The position numbers and the translations under genes were made by a program. Of a stretch of 64,000 bases of DNA, positions 1-7,974 are shown one piece after another. Location: contig CAMCVW010000004.1 in assembly GCA_945881915.1 (NCBI GenBank), positions 62,001 through 126,000 of the forward strand, read 5' to 3'. This DNA is from Thermoflexus hugenholtzii JAD2. Lineage in GTDB: Bacteria; Chloroflexota; Chloroflexia; Chloroflexales; Roseiflexaceae. Numbering within the stretch: the stretch's first letter is position 1; each line of letters begins with the position of its first letter. Below the pieces are notes generated by a model. That model was given only the letters and a program-made list of their open reading frames with translations. It did no database searches and was not told the origin of the DNA.

Positions 1-364
1 TCGCTGTTCTTGCGTGCAGGTGCAGTGATTTTCGTGCTCCGGCGGGCGTAGTTCGGGATGAATCAATCGCCGGCATGCATCCGCGTTTGATTCGCTCTCC
101 GAGAAAACCAGACGCCCTCAGTATGTGTTCCGAACATCGCTTCGGAGTGACCCGTTTTATAATTCTGCTAACCGTAGCTTTCAACGTACAAAATCTGAAG
201 GACGCGAGACGGTTTGGAGGCTTTACTCCATCCCGCGCTTCCCTTGGATGCAAAATCCCACGGTTCGAGCACAGTCAATTCGCACTTCCTGTACACGTGA
301 CCCTTGGTCACGAGAAGTGTGCGTTCGCCCTACACGAGGATCCGCGCACGCCACGCACGTACGC
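1..364. other. No convincing gene; left-edge spacer
   Basis: No reading frame here looks like a protein on either strand; the frames that are open are short, low in recognisable motifs and run antisense into the ABC ATPase gene. A perfect 7-bp hairpin (CGTGACC, CTT loop, GGTCACG) lies at 296-312, downstream of the minus-strand ATPase, but has no T-run, so calling it a terminator would be weak. A TATAAT hexamer on the plus strand at 158-163 has no acceptable -35 partner. No permease remnant for the adjoining ATPases was found. Confidence 0.5.
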
Positions 365-1048
365 CTATGCAGGGAGCGTAGTCGTGTGGTGTTGCTCGAT
401 AGCCCCAGCGCGCAGTCGGCAGATATCCGTGGCGTATTTTTCGGATGTCGGATCGTGAGTCGACATCACAATCGTTGTTCCATTCATCGCGTACGAACGA
501 AAAAGGTTCAAGACTGCCGCTCCTCGCTGTGAGTCGAGGTTCGCTGTCGGCTCGTCGACGATGAGAATTTTGGGCTCGATGCAGATTGCTCTCGCAACAG
601 CAATCCGCTGCTGCTGCCCTCCCGAAAGCTCTCCCGGCCGATGATGCGCATGGTCGTTCATGTCCAAAATATCGAGTGCATGGAGAATCCGGCGCTGCCA
701 ATCGGTCCGATCGACGCCTGCAATCCGTAGCGCAAACTCCATATTTTCGTACGCTGAAGCAGTGGCGATGAGTGCGAATCGTTGGAACACAAAGCCGATG
801 CGTCTGCGGAATGCTGCACGTTCTTCTGCATCCAAGCGTTCGACCGAGATCCCATCGAGTGTCACTTGTCCGCTCGAGGGTGCATCCATCGCGCCGATGA
901 TATTGAGCAGCGTCGTTTTGCCGCTGCCACTAGGACCCATCAACGCTACCATTGCCCCAGTAGGGATGGCGAGTGTGATATCTGCGAGCGCGACGACGTC
1001 GCCATCGGGGGTTGCAAAAACTTTCCGCACATGTTGGATATCAATCAT
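365..1048 (-). CDS. ABC transporter ATP-binding protein (LolD/MacB type)
   Basis: A 227-residue ATPase subunit that would power an FtsX/MacB-type membrane protein from the cytoplasmic face. Walker A (GPSGSGKT, about residues 38-45), signature LSGGQQQR and Walker B ILIVDEPTANLD are intact, as is the switch region STHD. The size and the IIGAMDAPSSG stretch after Walker A are typical of the LolD/MacB/FtsE group rather than importers. I start it at the ATG at 1048 (MIDIQHV), which overlaps the stop of the upstream ATPase as ATGA; an upstream in-frame extension to 1090 lacks support. The two ATPases are translationally coupled and probably form a heterodimer. No permease follows downstream inside the window; the FtsX-type permease at 33094-35901 lacks an ATPase and is a possible partner (inference). 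Confidence 0.85.
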   Translation of the reverse strand: MIDIQHVRKVFATPDGDVVALADITLAIPTGAMVALMGPSGSGKTTLLNIIGAMDAPSSGQVTLDGISVERLDAEERAAFRRRIGFVFQRFALIATASAYENMEFALRIAGVDRTDWQRRILHALDILDMNDHAHHRPGELSGGQQQRIAVARAICIEPKILIVDEPTANLDSQRGAAVLNLFRSYAMNGTTIVMSTHDPTSEKYATDICRLRAGAIEQHHTTTLPA

Positions 1049-1914
1049 GAGTTTTCTCCGTCCGTGCGGGGCGACACATCTGCCGACCATGGACGCACCA
1101 TGATGCCGCCATCCATCAGGGCAACCGTTGCACGGGCGGTCAATCCGATGCGTTGGCGCAATTCGCCGGGGAGTTGTAATCGTCCCGCCGCGTCGACGAC
1201 CACGGTTTCGACATCGTCTTGGCCACGTTCGCTACTCGTTCTGCCGTCGCGTATCGCAATGGTACGATCCGCCACATCGGCGACACGACTGTCATGGGTT
1301 ACCAAGACAATGGTCAGTGCATAGTCACGGCGGAGCTTTTGCAGGAGCGCCAAAATGCGTTCGGCACTGGCCCAGTCGACCTCGCCCGTCGGTTCGTCAG
1401 CGAGTAACAACGGTGGTTTGCAGCCGAGTGCGGTGGCAATGGCGATTCGCTGTTGTTGCCCTCCAGACATGCGCAAGGGGTCACGGTGGCGATGGTCCGC
1501 CATTTCGACTGCATCGAGGAGTTCATCTGCCCCGGCGTATGCTGCAAGGGGCGAGACGCCTGCCAACAGCGCAGGCAATGCGACGTTTTCGCGGGCAGTC
1601 AAGCCAGGGATGATGTTGCGCGTGGTCTGCTGCCACAAGAATCCTACATGGCTGCGACGGTACTCCGCACGCTGTCTGTCTGTCGCGGCTACCACATCAA
1701 TGTCTCCGACGAACAGTGTCCCTGCATCCGGACGATCGAGTGCAGACAACAGGTTCAGGAACGTGGATTTCCCAGCTCCTGATGGTCCGATGAGGGCGAC
1801 CATTTCGCCATGCTGCACGGTCAGATCGAGTCCTTGGAGCGCAAACGTTTCGACGTCTTCGCTGCGGAAGATGCGCACGAGATTGGTGGCGACAATGTAG
1901 GGATTCGCGATCAT
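1045..1914 (-). CDS. ABC transporter ATP-binding protein with C-terminal AbrB-like domain
   Basis: A 289-residue ATPase of the LolD/MacB group. Walker A GPSGAGKS lies near residues 43-50, then MSGGQQQR, Walker B LLLADEPTGEVD and a VTHD switch histidine. After the nucleotide-binding domain comes an extra tail of about 40 residues (roughly 236-276) reading VVVDAAGRLQLPGELRQRIG and then GIMVRPW. This fits the SpoVT/AbrB swapped-hairpin pattern (V-x-D-x-x-G-R-x-x-L-P-x-x-L-R-x-x-I-G-L). Such a tail is not a standard part of this ATPase family. It could mediate dimerisation or DNA binding; which is unknown. The start is the ATG at 1914 (MIANPYI), preceded by AGAGG; an earlier in-frame start at 1977 would add 21 residues of non-family sequence. 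It is the first gene of a pair with the downstream ATPase (4-bp overlap). Confidence 0.83.
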   Translation of the reverse strand: MIANPYIVATNLVRIFRSEDVETFALQGLDLTVQHGEMVALIGPSGAGKSTFLNLLSALDRPDAGTLFVGDIDVVAATDRQRAEYRRSHVGFLWQQTTRNIIPGLTARENVALPALLAGVSPLAAYAGADELLDAVEMADHRHRDPLRMSGGQQQRIAIATALGCKPPLLLADEPTGEVDWASAERILALLQKLRRDYALTIVLVTHDSRVADVADRTIAIRDGRTSSERGQDDVETVVVDAAGRLQLPGELRQRIGLTARATVALMDGGIMVRPWSADVSPRTDGENS

Positions 1915-1982
1915 GCAGGCGCCTCTTGAGGTGGTTTTCGTACTTTTTGTCAAAATCAAAACTGCGGGGTCGTTCATAGCAC

Positions 1983-2010
1983 CCCCATGCGCCTGCGCAG
2001 ACGCATGGGG
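1983..2010 (-). terminator. GC-rich hairpin after ilvD (possible weak terminator)
   Basis: CCCCATGCG at 1983-1991 pairs perfectly with CGCATGGGG at 2002-2010, just past the ilvD stop codon. On the minus strand no uridine run follows, so it is either a weak or factor-assisted terminator or an mRNA-stabilising element between ilvD and the two ATPase genes. Confidence 0.45.
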
Positions 2011-2025
2011 AGAAGAATCCAGTGC

Positions 2026-3708
2026 CTAGAGGTCGAGGTCAGTGACCGCGCCAAGACTGGCGCTCGACACGAGTTTGGCGTATTTTGCCAACACGCCGCG
2101 CCGGTAGCGCACCGGCATCGGCTTCCAGGCGGCTTTGCGGGTTGCCAATTCGGCATCGCTGATGTTGAGTTGAATGAGGCGCTTGTAGGCATCGATGGTA
2201 ATCGAATCGCCTTCTCGGACGACGCCAATGGTGCCGCCGATGGCGGCTTCCGGGGCAATGTGACCGACGCACATTCCGTAGGTACCACCCGAGAAGCGAC
2301 CGTCTGTGATAAGTGCAACCGAATCGCCCAAGCCAGCGCCGATAATTGCCGCTGTGGGGGCCAACATCTCGCGCATACCGGGACCGCCTTTGGGGCCTTC
2401 ATAGCGTATGACAACCACGTCACCGCTTTTGATGCTCCCTTTGAGAATTGCCTCTAGGCAGGACTCTTCTGATTCGAAGACGCGGGCTGGCCCGGTAATC
2501 ACGGGCATTTTCACGCCCGAAATCTTGGCCACACAACCTTCTTCAGACAAGTTCCCCTTCAAAATTGCCAAGTGACCTTCGTCATAGACTGGCTCGGACC
2601 ACTGCCGAATGACACGCTGGTCAGCGGCGGGTTCGTTTGGAATATCCTTCAATGACTCGGCGAGTGTCTGGCCGGTGATGGTCATGGTGTCGCCATGCAA
2701 AAGACCACGATGGAGCAGAATCTTCATGACCTGCGGGGTACCGCCGACCTTATGCAGTTCTGTTGCAACGTAGGCACCGGATGGCTTTAGATCACAAATG
2801 ACCGGTACTCTGGCACGGATGCGTTCGAAGTCGTCGATGTGCAAAGGGACATTCGCTGCGTGAGCGATGGCCAATAGATGCAATACCGCATTGGTCGATC
2901 CACCGGTAGCCATGATGACCGTGATGGCGTTCTCGAAGGCTTTGCGGGTAAACAGCTGCTTAGGCATGATTTGTTTGCGTATTGCATGGACCAACGCCGT
3001 ACCAGAAGCGTATGCGCTGTCCAGCTTTTCTTGGTCCTCAGCCGCCATGGTTGAAGAGCCGAGCAGACTCAACCCCATTGCTTCGATTGCAGAAGACATC
3101 GTATTTGCCGTAAACATGCCGCCGCATGAACCCGGTCCTGGGCAGGCATTTTTTTCGACTTGGAGCAAGCGCGCTGCGTCGATTTTGCCGGCCGAATACT
3201 GGCCGACTGCTTCAAAAGCACTCACAATGGTCAGGTCTTCACCATCTAGATGCCCAGGCTTAATGGTGCCACCATAGATAAAGATAGACGGCGCATCCAA
3301 GCGCGCCATGCCAATCATTGCCCCTGGCATGTTTTTGTCGCAACCACCGACGGTGACCACACCATCCATACCCTGCCCGTTGATGACCGTTTCGATGGAG
3401 TCAGCGATGACTTCGCGTGACACCAACGAGTACTTCATTCCTTCGGTACCCATCGAAATACCGTCGGCAATTGTCGATACCCCGAACAACATGGGCATAC
3501 CGCCAGCGACTTTGATCGCTTCGAATGCTGCTTTTGACAAATCGTCGAGTTTGATATTACAAGGCGTCAGGTTGCTATACCCATTCGCGATACCGATAAT
3601 CGGTTTGGAAAAATCCTCGTCGTTGAATCCAACAGCACGTAACATCGCCCGATTGGGTGTCCGTTGAAAACCTTCGGTGATCATGCGACTGCGGCGATTG
3701 TCACTCAT
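2026..3708 (-). CDS. ilvD: Dihydroxy-acid dehydratase
   Basis: Cytosolic Fe-S lyase that converts 2,3-dihydroxy-isovalerate and 2,3-dihydroxy-3-methylvalerate to the 2-keto acids, the third step of valine and isoleucine synthesis. The 560 residues are full length for the short IlvD form. Three cluster cysteines are visible: Cys50 (NLTPCN), Cys123 (GGCDKNMPG) and Cys195 ([14 protein letters not shown]). Asp124 and Lys125 of the CDK motif are the metal ligand and the lysine that is carbamylated in characterised family members. The C-terminal beta-barrel motifs [11 protein letters not shown] and [10 protein letters not shown] are present. The ATG at 3708 has a good GAGGAG ribosome site. It faces the selenoprotein candidate across a 142-bp divergent spacer; a GATACAAT-like -10 is visible on the minus strand there. 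No other ilv genes are adjacent. Confidence 0.97.
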   Translation of the reverse strand: MSDNRRSRMITEGFQRTPNRAMLRAVGFNDEDFSKPIIGIANGYSNLTPCNIKLDDLSKAAFEAIKVAGGMPMLFGVSTIADGISMGTEGMKYSLVSREVIADSIETVINGQGMDGVVTVGGCDKNMPGAMIGMARLDAPSIFIYGGTIKPGHLDGEDLTIVSAFEAVGQYSAGKIDAARLLQVEKNACPGPGSCGGMFTANTMSSAIEAMGLSLLGSSTMAAEDQEKLDSAYASGTALVHAIRKQIMPKQLFTRKAFENAITVIMATGGSTNAVLHLLAIAHAANVPLHIDDFERIRARVPVICDLKPSGAYVATELHKVGGTPQVMKILLHRGLLHGDTMTITGQTLAESLKDIPNEPAADQRVIRQWSEPVYDEGHLAILKGNLSEEGCVAKISGVKMPVITGPARVFESEESCLEAILKGSIKSGDVVVIRYEGPKGGPGMREMLAPTAAIIGAGLGDSVALITDGRFSGGTYGMCVGHIAPEAAIGGTIGVVREGDSITIDAYKRLIQLNISDAELATRKAAWKPMPVRYRRGVLAKYAKLVSSASLGAVTDLDL

Positions 3709-3850
3709 CTGGTGCTCCTCTTCGGTGAAAAACGTACGGCTATTGTATCATGATGGCAGTGCTCTGTATCCCTCTTGCTGCGCCGAGAATGCCTGCGACA
3801 TTCGGTGCAACACAACCGCATAATATGACCGAACATAGAAGGAGCATGCA

Positions 3851-4396
3851 ATGCAGACGGGACTGCTTGGTGTAGGGACAATCGCCCCTCCCTGGATTTT
3901 GCACGACAACGCTGGTGCTGGCTATTCGCTTCCGGTTTTGCAGGCGCATCGCCCGGCAATTCTGACGTTTCTGCGCCACTTTGGCTGACCATTCTGCCGT
4001 CAGGCGCTTGCTCGTGTAGCAAGAATTGTCGCTGAGAGTTCATTCCCTGTCGTGGGTATTGCAATTGGTACTGGTACCCCGGCTGAAGCTGCCGAAGCAG
4101 GCGCACGCTATGCCAATGGGGTGACCTGCCTTGCAGACACGGACCAATCAGTGTACCGTTTGTATGCGGTGGGACGGGCAACAATCGGTGCATTTACCCA
4201 CCTCAGTGTTCTCCGTGAAGGCGTCACCGCGCTTCGGGATGGGTACGGGATGGGGAGTTCTCAGGGCGATGTCATGCAGATGCCGGCTACATTTGTGCTC
4301 GATGCCAATGGCGTCGTACAACTGGCAGCGTATGCTTCCACCATCGCTGAATTCCCGCCCGAAAAAGACATCCGTCAGGCGCTCCTCCGAACCTAA
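3851..4396 (+). CDS. Peroxiredoxin-like (AhpC/TSA-type) protein, probable selenoprotein with in-frame TGA
   Basis: Read through one in-frame TGA (3986-3988, codon 46), this is a 181-residue thioredoxin-fold protein. Both sides of the TGA are in the same frame and both are family-like. Before it comes PAILTFLRHFG and after it PFCRQALARV. In relatives the motif is typically FLRxFGCPFCR, so the TGA sits exactly at the first cysteine of a redox CxxC and gives U46-P-F-C49. The C-terminal part carries the cis-Pro region MPATFVLDANG. The ATG at 3851 has an AAGGAG site 7 nt upstream. A SECIS-like hairpin follows the TGA (separate entry). Expected role: thiol- or selenol-dependent reduction of peroxides or disulfides in the cytosol. 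Alternatives are a TGC-to-TGA nonsense mutation or a sequencing error; the otherwise intact frame and the hairpin argue against these. A conventional annotation would show only a truncated ORF from GTG 4052. Confidence 0.78.
4007..4023 (+). promoter_or_regulatory. SECIS-like hairpin downstream of the in-frame TGA
   Basis: CTTGCT (4007-4012) and AGCAAG (4018-4023) form a perfect 6-bp stem with a 5-nt loop, CGTGT. The loop begins 24 nt after the TGA. Known bacterial SECIS elements have a small apical loop roughly 16-37 nt after the UGA and a G among the first two loop bases; here the second loop base is G. The stem could extend through GCG/CGC (4004-4006 with 4030-4032) across a bulge. SelB binding is inferred from this geometry only. 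Confidence 0.68.
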
Positions 4397-4566
4397 TGCA
4401 CGGTAAACCTCAATTTTCATAAGCAGGAACGGTCTGTTGTGGAACTGGAGGGCGTGTAGTGTGTCTTTAGCAATTGAACACATATGACGAGCACAAAAGT
4501 CGTCTAATGACTAGTGTTGGAGTGTGTAGATTCATTGCGAAAACGCAAATAATACGCGTGTATCAT

Positions 4567-4595
4567 TTGACAAACGGTATGCGCAGTACTAGAAT
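4567..4595 (+). promoter_or_regulatory. Strong sigma70-type promoter for the ABC importer operon
   Basis: TTGACA (4567-4572), a 17-bp spacer, then TAGAAT (4590-4595): a perfect -35 and a near-perfect -10. Transcription would start about 4602 and give a leader of about 120 nt before the binding-protein ATG at 4723. The leader contains a short hairpin (CCTCT/AGAGG, about 4631-4646). The rest of the 326-bp gap after the selenoprotein gene shows no gene. Confidence 0.8.
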
Positions 4596-4722
4596 CTACA
4601 CCAAGCTGTCAGATACGCAACGCGTACCGTTCCTCTTCCGCAGAGGTAACAGCTCCAAGCGAAACCCCATATTCGCGTATGCGTGACGAGGAATTGTCAA
4701 ACGCATAACAAGGAGGAAATCC

Positions 4723-6852
4723 ATGAGTGCAAAGATGCATCGCCGCAAATTTTTGCGGTACTCTGCGATGGGCGCTGCAAGCGCAGCAATCGTCGCCTGT
4801 GGTGGCGCTGCCACCGCTGAGCCGACTGTCGCTCCCGAAGGCGAAGCCCCGGCCCCCGCTGTACCCGCCGTTACGACGAAGTACAAAGAGTCCCCTAAAT
4901 TGGCCGAAATGGTGACTGCTGGCAAACTGCCAAACGTCGACGAGCGCCTGCCAAAAAGCCCATACACCCCACCTCACGCATGGCTGACCACCGGTCAGTA
5001 CGGCGGCAAGATGCGCAAAGCATATGCTAATACGTGGGGTATTGCTGGCTTCCAGCATGAATCCATGTACGGTCATTCAATCCTGCGGTACCTCAAGGAC
5101 GGTCTGGCAATCGGACCTGGCTTGGCGGAGAGCTGGGAAGCAAGTGCCGACGCAACCAAATGGACGTTCAAGTTCCGTGAGGGCTTGAAGTGGTCAGATG
5201 GTCAGCCTTGGACCGTCAATGACATCATGTACTGGTGGGAAGACATGGTCGGTGGCAACGGTAAAGAAGCCGGCTTCCCAGCAGGTTTGAAGCCAGTCGA
5301 AGGCCCACCGGACGAGGCTCGTTCGGGTAAGGGTACGTTGGTCATGATCAATAAGGTCGACGACTTCACCATGGAAATGGTGTTTGACGCCCCAGCACCG
5401 TTGACCGCAGACCGCATTGCAATGTGGACCAATGCAGGCATCGGACCACGCTGGCACGCCCCACGTCATTACATGGAGCAGTTCAGCCCAATCAAGAACC
5501 CAGACAAAATCAAGGACTGGGAAGAGCATTCCAAGAAAATCGGCTTCAACAATCCAGACTGCCCACGTATGTCGGGTTGGTACATGACCGTGTACGAAGA
5601 CGGTGTCCGCACCGTTTGGGAGCGGAACCCATACTACTGGTGTGTTGATGCAGAAGGCAATCAGTTGCCATACATCGATACTGTTGAAATTGCCTACGTC
5701 AAGGACAAAGAAACCGAGAAGTTGGCCTACCTGAACGGTCAGGTCGACCATGCTCACTTCCACACCCAGACGCTGGGCGACATCAAGGATTTCAAGGACG
5801 GCGCCGATAAGAGCAAGTTGAATGCCATGTTCTGGGACTCGGGTTCGGGTACTGGCTCCATGTACTTCTTCAACTTTGACTATACCGACGCTGCACTCCG
5901 TGCTGCATTCCGCGATGCAAAGTTCCGCCAAGCCTTGTCACTGGCCTACGACCGCGCAGACGTCCAGAAGGCTGTCTACTTCGGTTTGGGCGAGTTGAGC
6001 AACGGTACGATGTCCCCCAAGGCCATCGAATACAACCTCAACGACGAAGCAAAAGCAGCATACGCATCGTGGCGCGACAGCTACAAGTCATATGACGTCG
6101 CGAAAGCAGAGTCGATCCTCGACGAAGCCGGCTACAAGAAGGGCGCAGACGGCAAGCGCACACTTCCAGACGGCAGCCCGATGAAGATTCTCGTCACCTA
6201 CCCCGCCGACGAGAGCCCGAACGGCGAGCACATGCAGAAGAACGAGCGCTTGATCAAGAACTGGTTAGCAATCGGTATCGATGCAACGTTGACCGGCATT
6301 CCAAACGAAGGCTACGACGAAAAATGGCGTGCCGGCGAAATCATGATGAAGACGGCATGGGAAGTCGGCGACGGCCCCAACCACTTGGTATATCCACAGT
6401 GGGTCATTCCCATCGAAGGCGATCGTTGGGCACCTGTCCATGGCAAGGGCTACGACGTCCGTGGTACCGCAACCGAGGGCGAAGAGCTCTCTATGGACCC
6501 ATGGAAGCGTTCACCAGCTCGTATCATGCCAACCGACAAAGACTTCGATGCAAACATTGGCAAACTCTATGAAATCTACGACAAGACCAAGGTCGAAGCA
6601 GATGTCATGAAGCGCCATGCCATGGTCTGGGACATGATCAAGGTACACGTCGAGCACGGTCCGTACTTCTCCGGTACGATCACCAATCAACCACGTATCA
6701 TCTTGGCACATACCGACATGAAGAACGTTCCAACCCGCGAAGACTTGCTCAAAGAGGGTTTGGGTGGCTTTGTGAATCCATGGATTATCCCAGCTCCTGC
6801 AACCTACGACCCAGAGACCTGGTTCTGGGGCACCCCAGCCGACCACGCCTAA
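4723..6852 (+). CDS. ABC importer substrate-binding lipoprotein (family 5, peptide/oligosaccharide type)
   Basis: A 709-residue extracytoplasmic binding protein that captures the substrate for the importer encoded downstream. The N-terminus combines a twin-arginine motif (RRKFLRYSA, residues 7-15) with a lipobox ending at Cys26 (AAIVACGG), followed by an Ala/Pro-rich spacer. This suggests Tat export followed by lipid anchoring. The family 5 hallmark GLAESWEASADATKWTFKFR, with WSDGQPWTVNDI just after it, lies near residues 135-170. The protein is longer than typical DppA (about 540 residues), which is common for proteins of this family that bind sugars or large ligands. The substrate cannot be told from sequence; the sugar-metabolism genes nearby favour an oligosaccharide (inference). 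The ATG has a strong AAGGAGG site. It is first in a five-gene operon and is followed by a 30-bp palindrome that may raise its transcript level over the permeases. Confidence 0.93.
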   Translation: MSAKMHRRKFLRYSAMGAASAAIVACGGAATAEPTVAPEGEAPAPAVPAVTTKYKESPKLAEMVTAGKLPNVDERLPKSPYTPPHAWLTTGQYGGKMRKAYANTWGIAGFQHESMYGHSILRYLKDGLAIGPGLAESWEASADATKWTFKFREGLKWSDGQPWTVNDIMYWWEDMVGGNGKEAGFPAGLKPVEGPPDEARSGKGTLVMINKVDDFTMEMVFDAPAPLTADRIAMWTNAGIGPRWHAPRHYMEQFSPIKNPDKIKDWEEHSKKIGFNNPDCPRMSGWYMTVYEDGVRTVWERNPYYWCVDAEGNQLPYIDTVEIAYVKDKETEKLAYLNGQVDHAHFHTQTLGDIKDFKDGADKSKLNAMFWDSGSGTGSMYFFNFDYTDAALRAAFRDAKFRQALSLAYDRADVQKAVYFGLGELSNGTMSPKAIEYNLNDEAKAAYASWRDSYKSYDVAKAESILDEAGYKKGADGKRTLPDGSPMKILVTYPADESPNGEHMQKNERLIKNWLAIGIDATLTGIPNEGYDEKWRAGEIMMKTAWEVGDGPNHLVYPQWVIPIEGDRWAPVHGKGYDVRGTATEGEELSMDPWKRSPARIMPTDKDFDANIGKLYEIYDKTKVEADVMKRHAMVWDMIKVHVEHGPYFSGTITNQPRIILAHTDMKNVPTREDLLKEGLGGFVNPWIIPAPATYDPETWFWGTPADHA

Positions 6853-6876
6853 TCCACACGTGGCGTTGCCACATTC

Positions 6877-6906
6877 GTCCATGGGTGAGCATGCTCACCC
6901 ATGGAC
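6877..6906 (+). repeat. Perfect 30-bp palindrome between binding-protein and permease genes
   Basis: The left arm GTCCATGGGTGAGCA is followed directly by its exact reverse complement, giving a 15-bp arm with no unpaired base in DNA and a strong RNA hairpin. There is no T-run afterwards, so it is unlikely to be a simple terminator. At this position, between the binding-protein and permease genes of importer operons, such hairpins usually protect the upstream mRNA from 3' exonucleases. Confidence 0.85.
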
Positions 6907-6978
6907 TCCCCCATCTCACATTCCCCTGTTCGACCATCTTTTGTGGCAGTGTTGCCGAACCCTGAGTGGGAGCGATGT

Positions 6979-7962
6979 ATGCTGAACTTCATTGCCCGAC
7001 GGCTCATCAATATGGTGGTGCTGCTCGTAGTGGTATCTTTCGTTGGATTTTTTATCATCCAGTTGCCGCCGGGCTCTATTTTGGACGTTCAATTGACCAA
7101 AATGCGGGCAATGGGCGGTGACATTTCGCGGGACCAAATGAAGGCCATGGCAGAGCGATATGGCATAAACCAACCATTTAGTACCCGGTACTACAAATGG
7201 ATTAGTCGTTCTGTGCAGGGTGACTTCGGCACATCATTCGCAACCGATCAATCCGTGGGTGACCGCATCTGGGGTCGCTTATCGATTTCGCTCGGCTTGT
7301 CTCTCTTTGCATTGTTGTTTACGTGGCTGGTGTCGATACCAATTGGTGTCTACTCAGCAACACACAGATATACGGTACCCGACTATATCGTGACCCTTTT
7401 TCAGTTCATCGGACTCGCGATTCCGGGCTTTTTGCTCGCTCTGGTCATGTTGATTGTGGCGACCCGCTATTTCAATCAGCAGGTGGGCGGGCTCTACTCC
7501 TCGGAGTACCAAGATGCACCGATGTCGCTGGCAAAATTACGAAACTTGATTGAGCATGTCTGGATTGCGGTTTTCGTGCTTGCAATCGGTGCGACTGCTG
7601 GACTGACGCGGGTGATGCGTGCCAATCTGTTGGACGTACTCAATATGCAGTACATCCAGACCGCCCGGGCGAAGGGGTTGGACGAAGCAATCGTCATCTG
7701 GAAGCATGCAGTTCGCAACGCAATCCACCCGCTCGTCGCCGCCCTTGGCACCTTACTGCCTGCGCTGGTGGTCGGCGAAACACTGGTCGCACAGGTGCTC
7801 AGTCTCCCCACGATTGGCCCCATGTACCTCGATGCCCTGCGGCAACAAGACATGTACCTCGCGGGTACCATTCTGGTGTTGTTGTCTGCACTACTCCTCA
7901 TCGGTAATTTGGTATCAGACCTCTTGCTGGCGTGGGTTGACCCGCGTGTGCGTTTGGAATAG
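6979..7962 (+). CDS. ABC importer permease, DppB/OppB family
   Basis: A 327-residue inner-membrane permease, first of the two that form the translocation channel. It begins MLNFIARRLINMVV with an N-terminal membrane helix. This is followed by the family segment in which a periplasmic loop (KMRAMGGDISRDQMKAM and on) precedes the transport core. The cytoplasmic coupling motif is seen at NMQYIQTARAKGLDEAIVIW with HAVRNAIHPLV. I chose the ATG at 6979 (GGGAG upstream); an in-frame ATG at 6901 would add 26 non-family residues and overlap the palindrome. The protein ends with the usual LVSDLLLAWVDPRVR tail of DppB-type permeases. Confidence 0.93.
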   Translation: MLNFIARRLINMVVLLVVVSFVGFFIIQLPPGSILDVQLTKMRAMGGDISRDQMKAMAERYGINQPFSTRYYKWISRSVQGDFGTSFATDQSVGDRIWGRLSISLGLSLFALLFTWLVSIPIGVYSATHRYTVPDYIVTLFQFIGLAIPGFLLALVMLIVATRYFNQQVGGLYSSEYQDAPMSLAKLRNLIEHVWIAVFVLAIGATAGLTRVMRANLLDVLNMQYIQTARAKGLDEAIVIWKHAVRNAIHPLVAALGTLLPALVVGETLVAQVLSLPTIGPMYLDALRQQDMYLAGTILVLLSALLLIGNLVSDLLLAWVDPRVRLE

Positions 7963-7974
7963 AAAGGTTTTGTC

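Noticed and set aside
1-364. Hidden FtsX permease fragment for the two ATPases
   Set aside because: Minus-strand frames in this stretch are short and lack hydrophobic segments.
1914-1977. Longer N-terminus of the AbrB-tailed ATPase
   Set aside because: The extra 21 residues do not match the family, and a ribosome site stands before the ATG at 1914.
3986-3988. Reading the TGA in the peroxiredoxin gene as proof of pseudogene status
   Set aside because: It is the only disruption, sits exactly at the catalytic Cys and is followed by a SECIS-like hairpin; decay would not be expected to hit that codon alone.
5194-5931. 245-codon open frame on the minus strand
   Set aside because: Antisense to the binding-protein gene; typical shadow of a biased coding strand.
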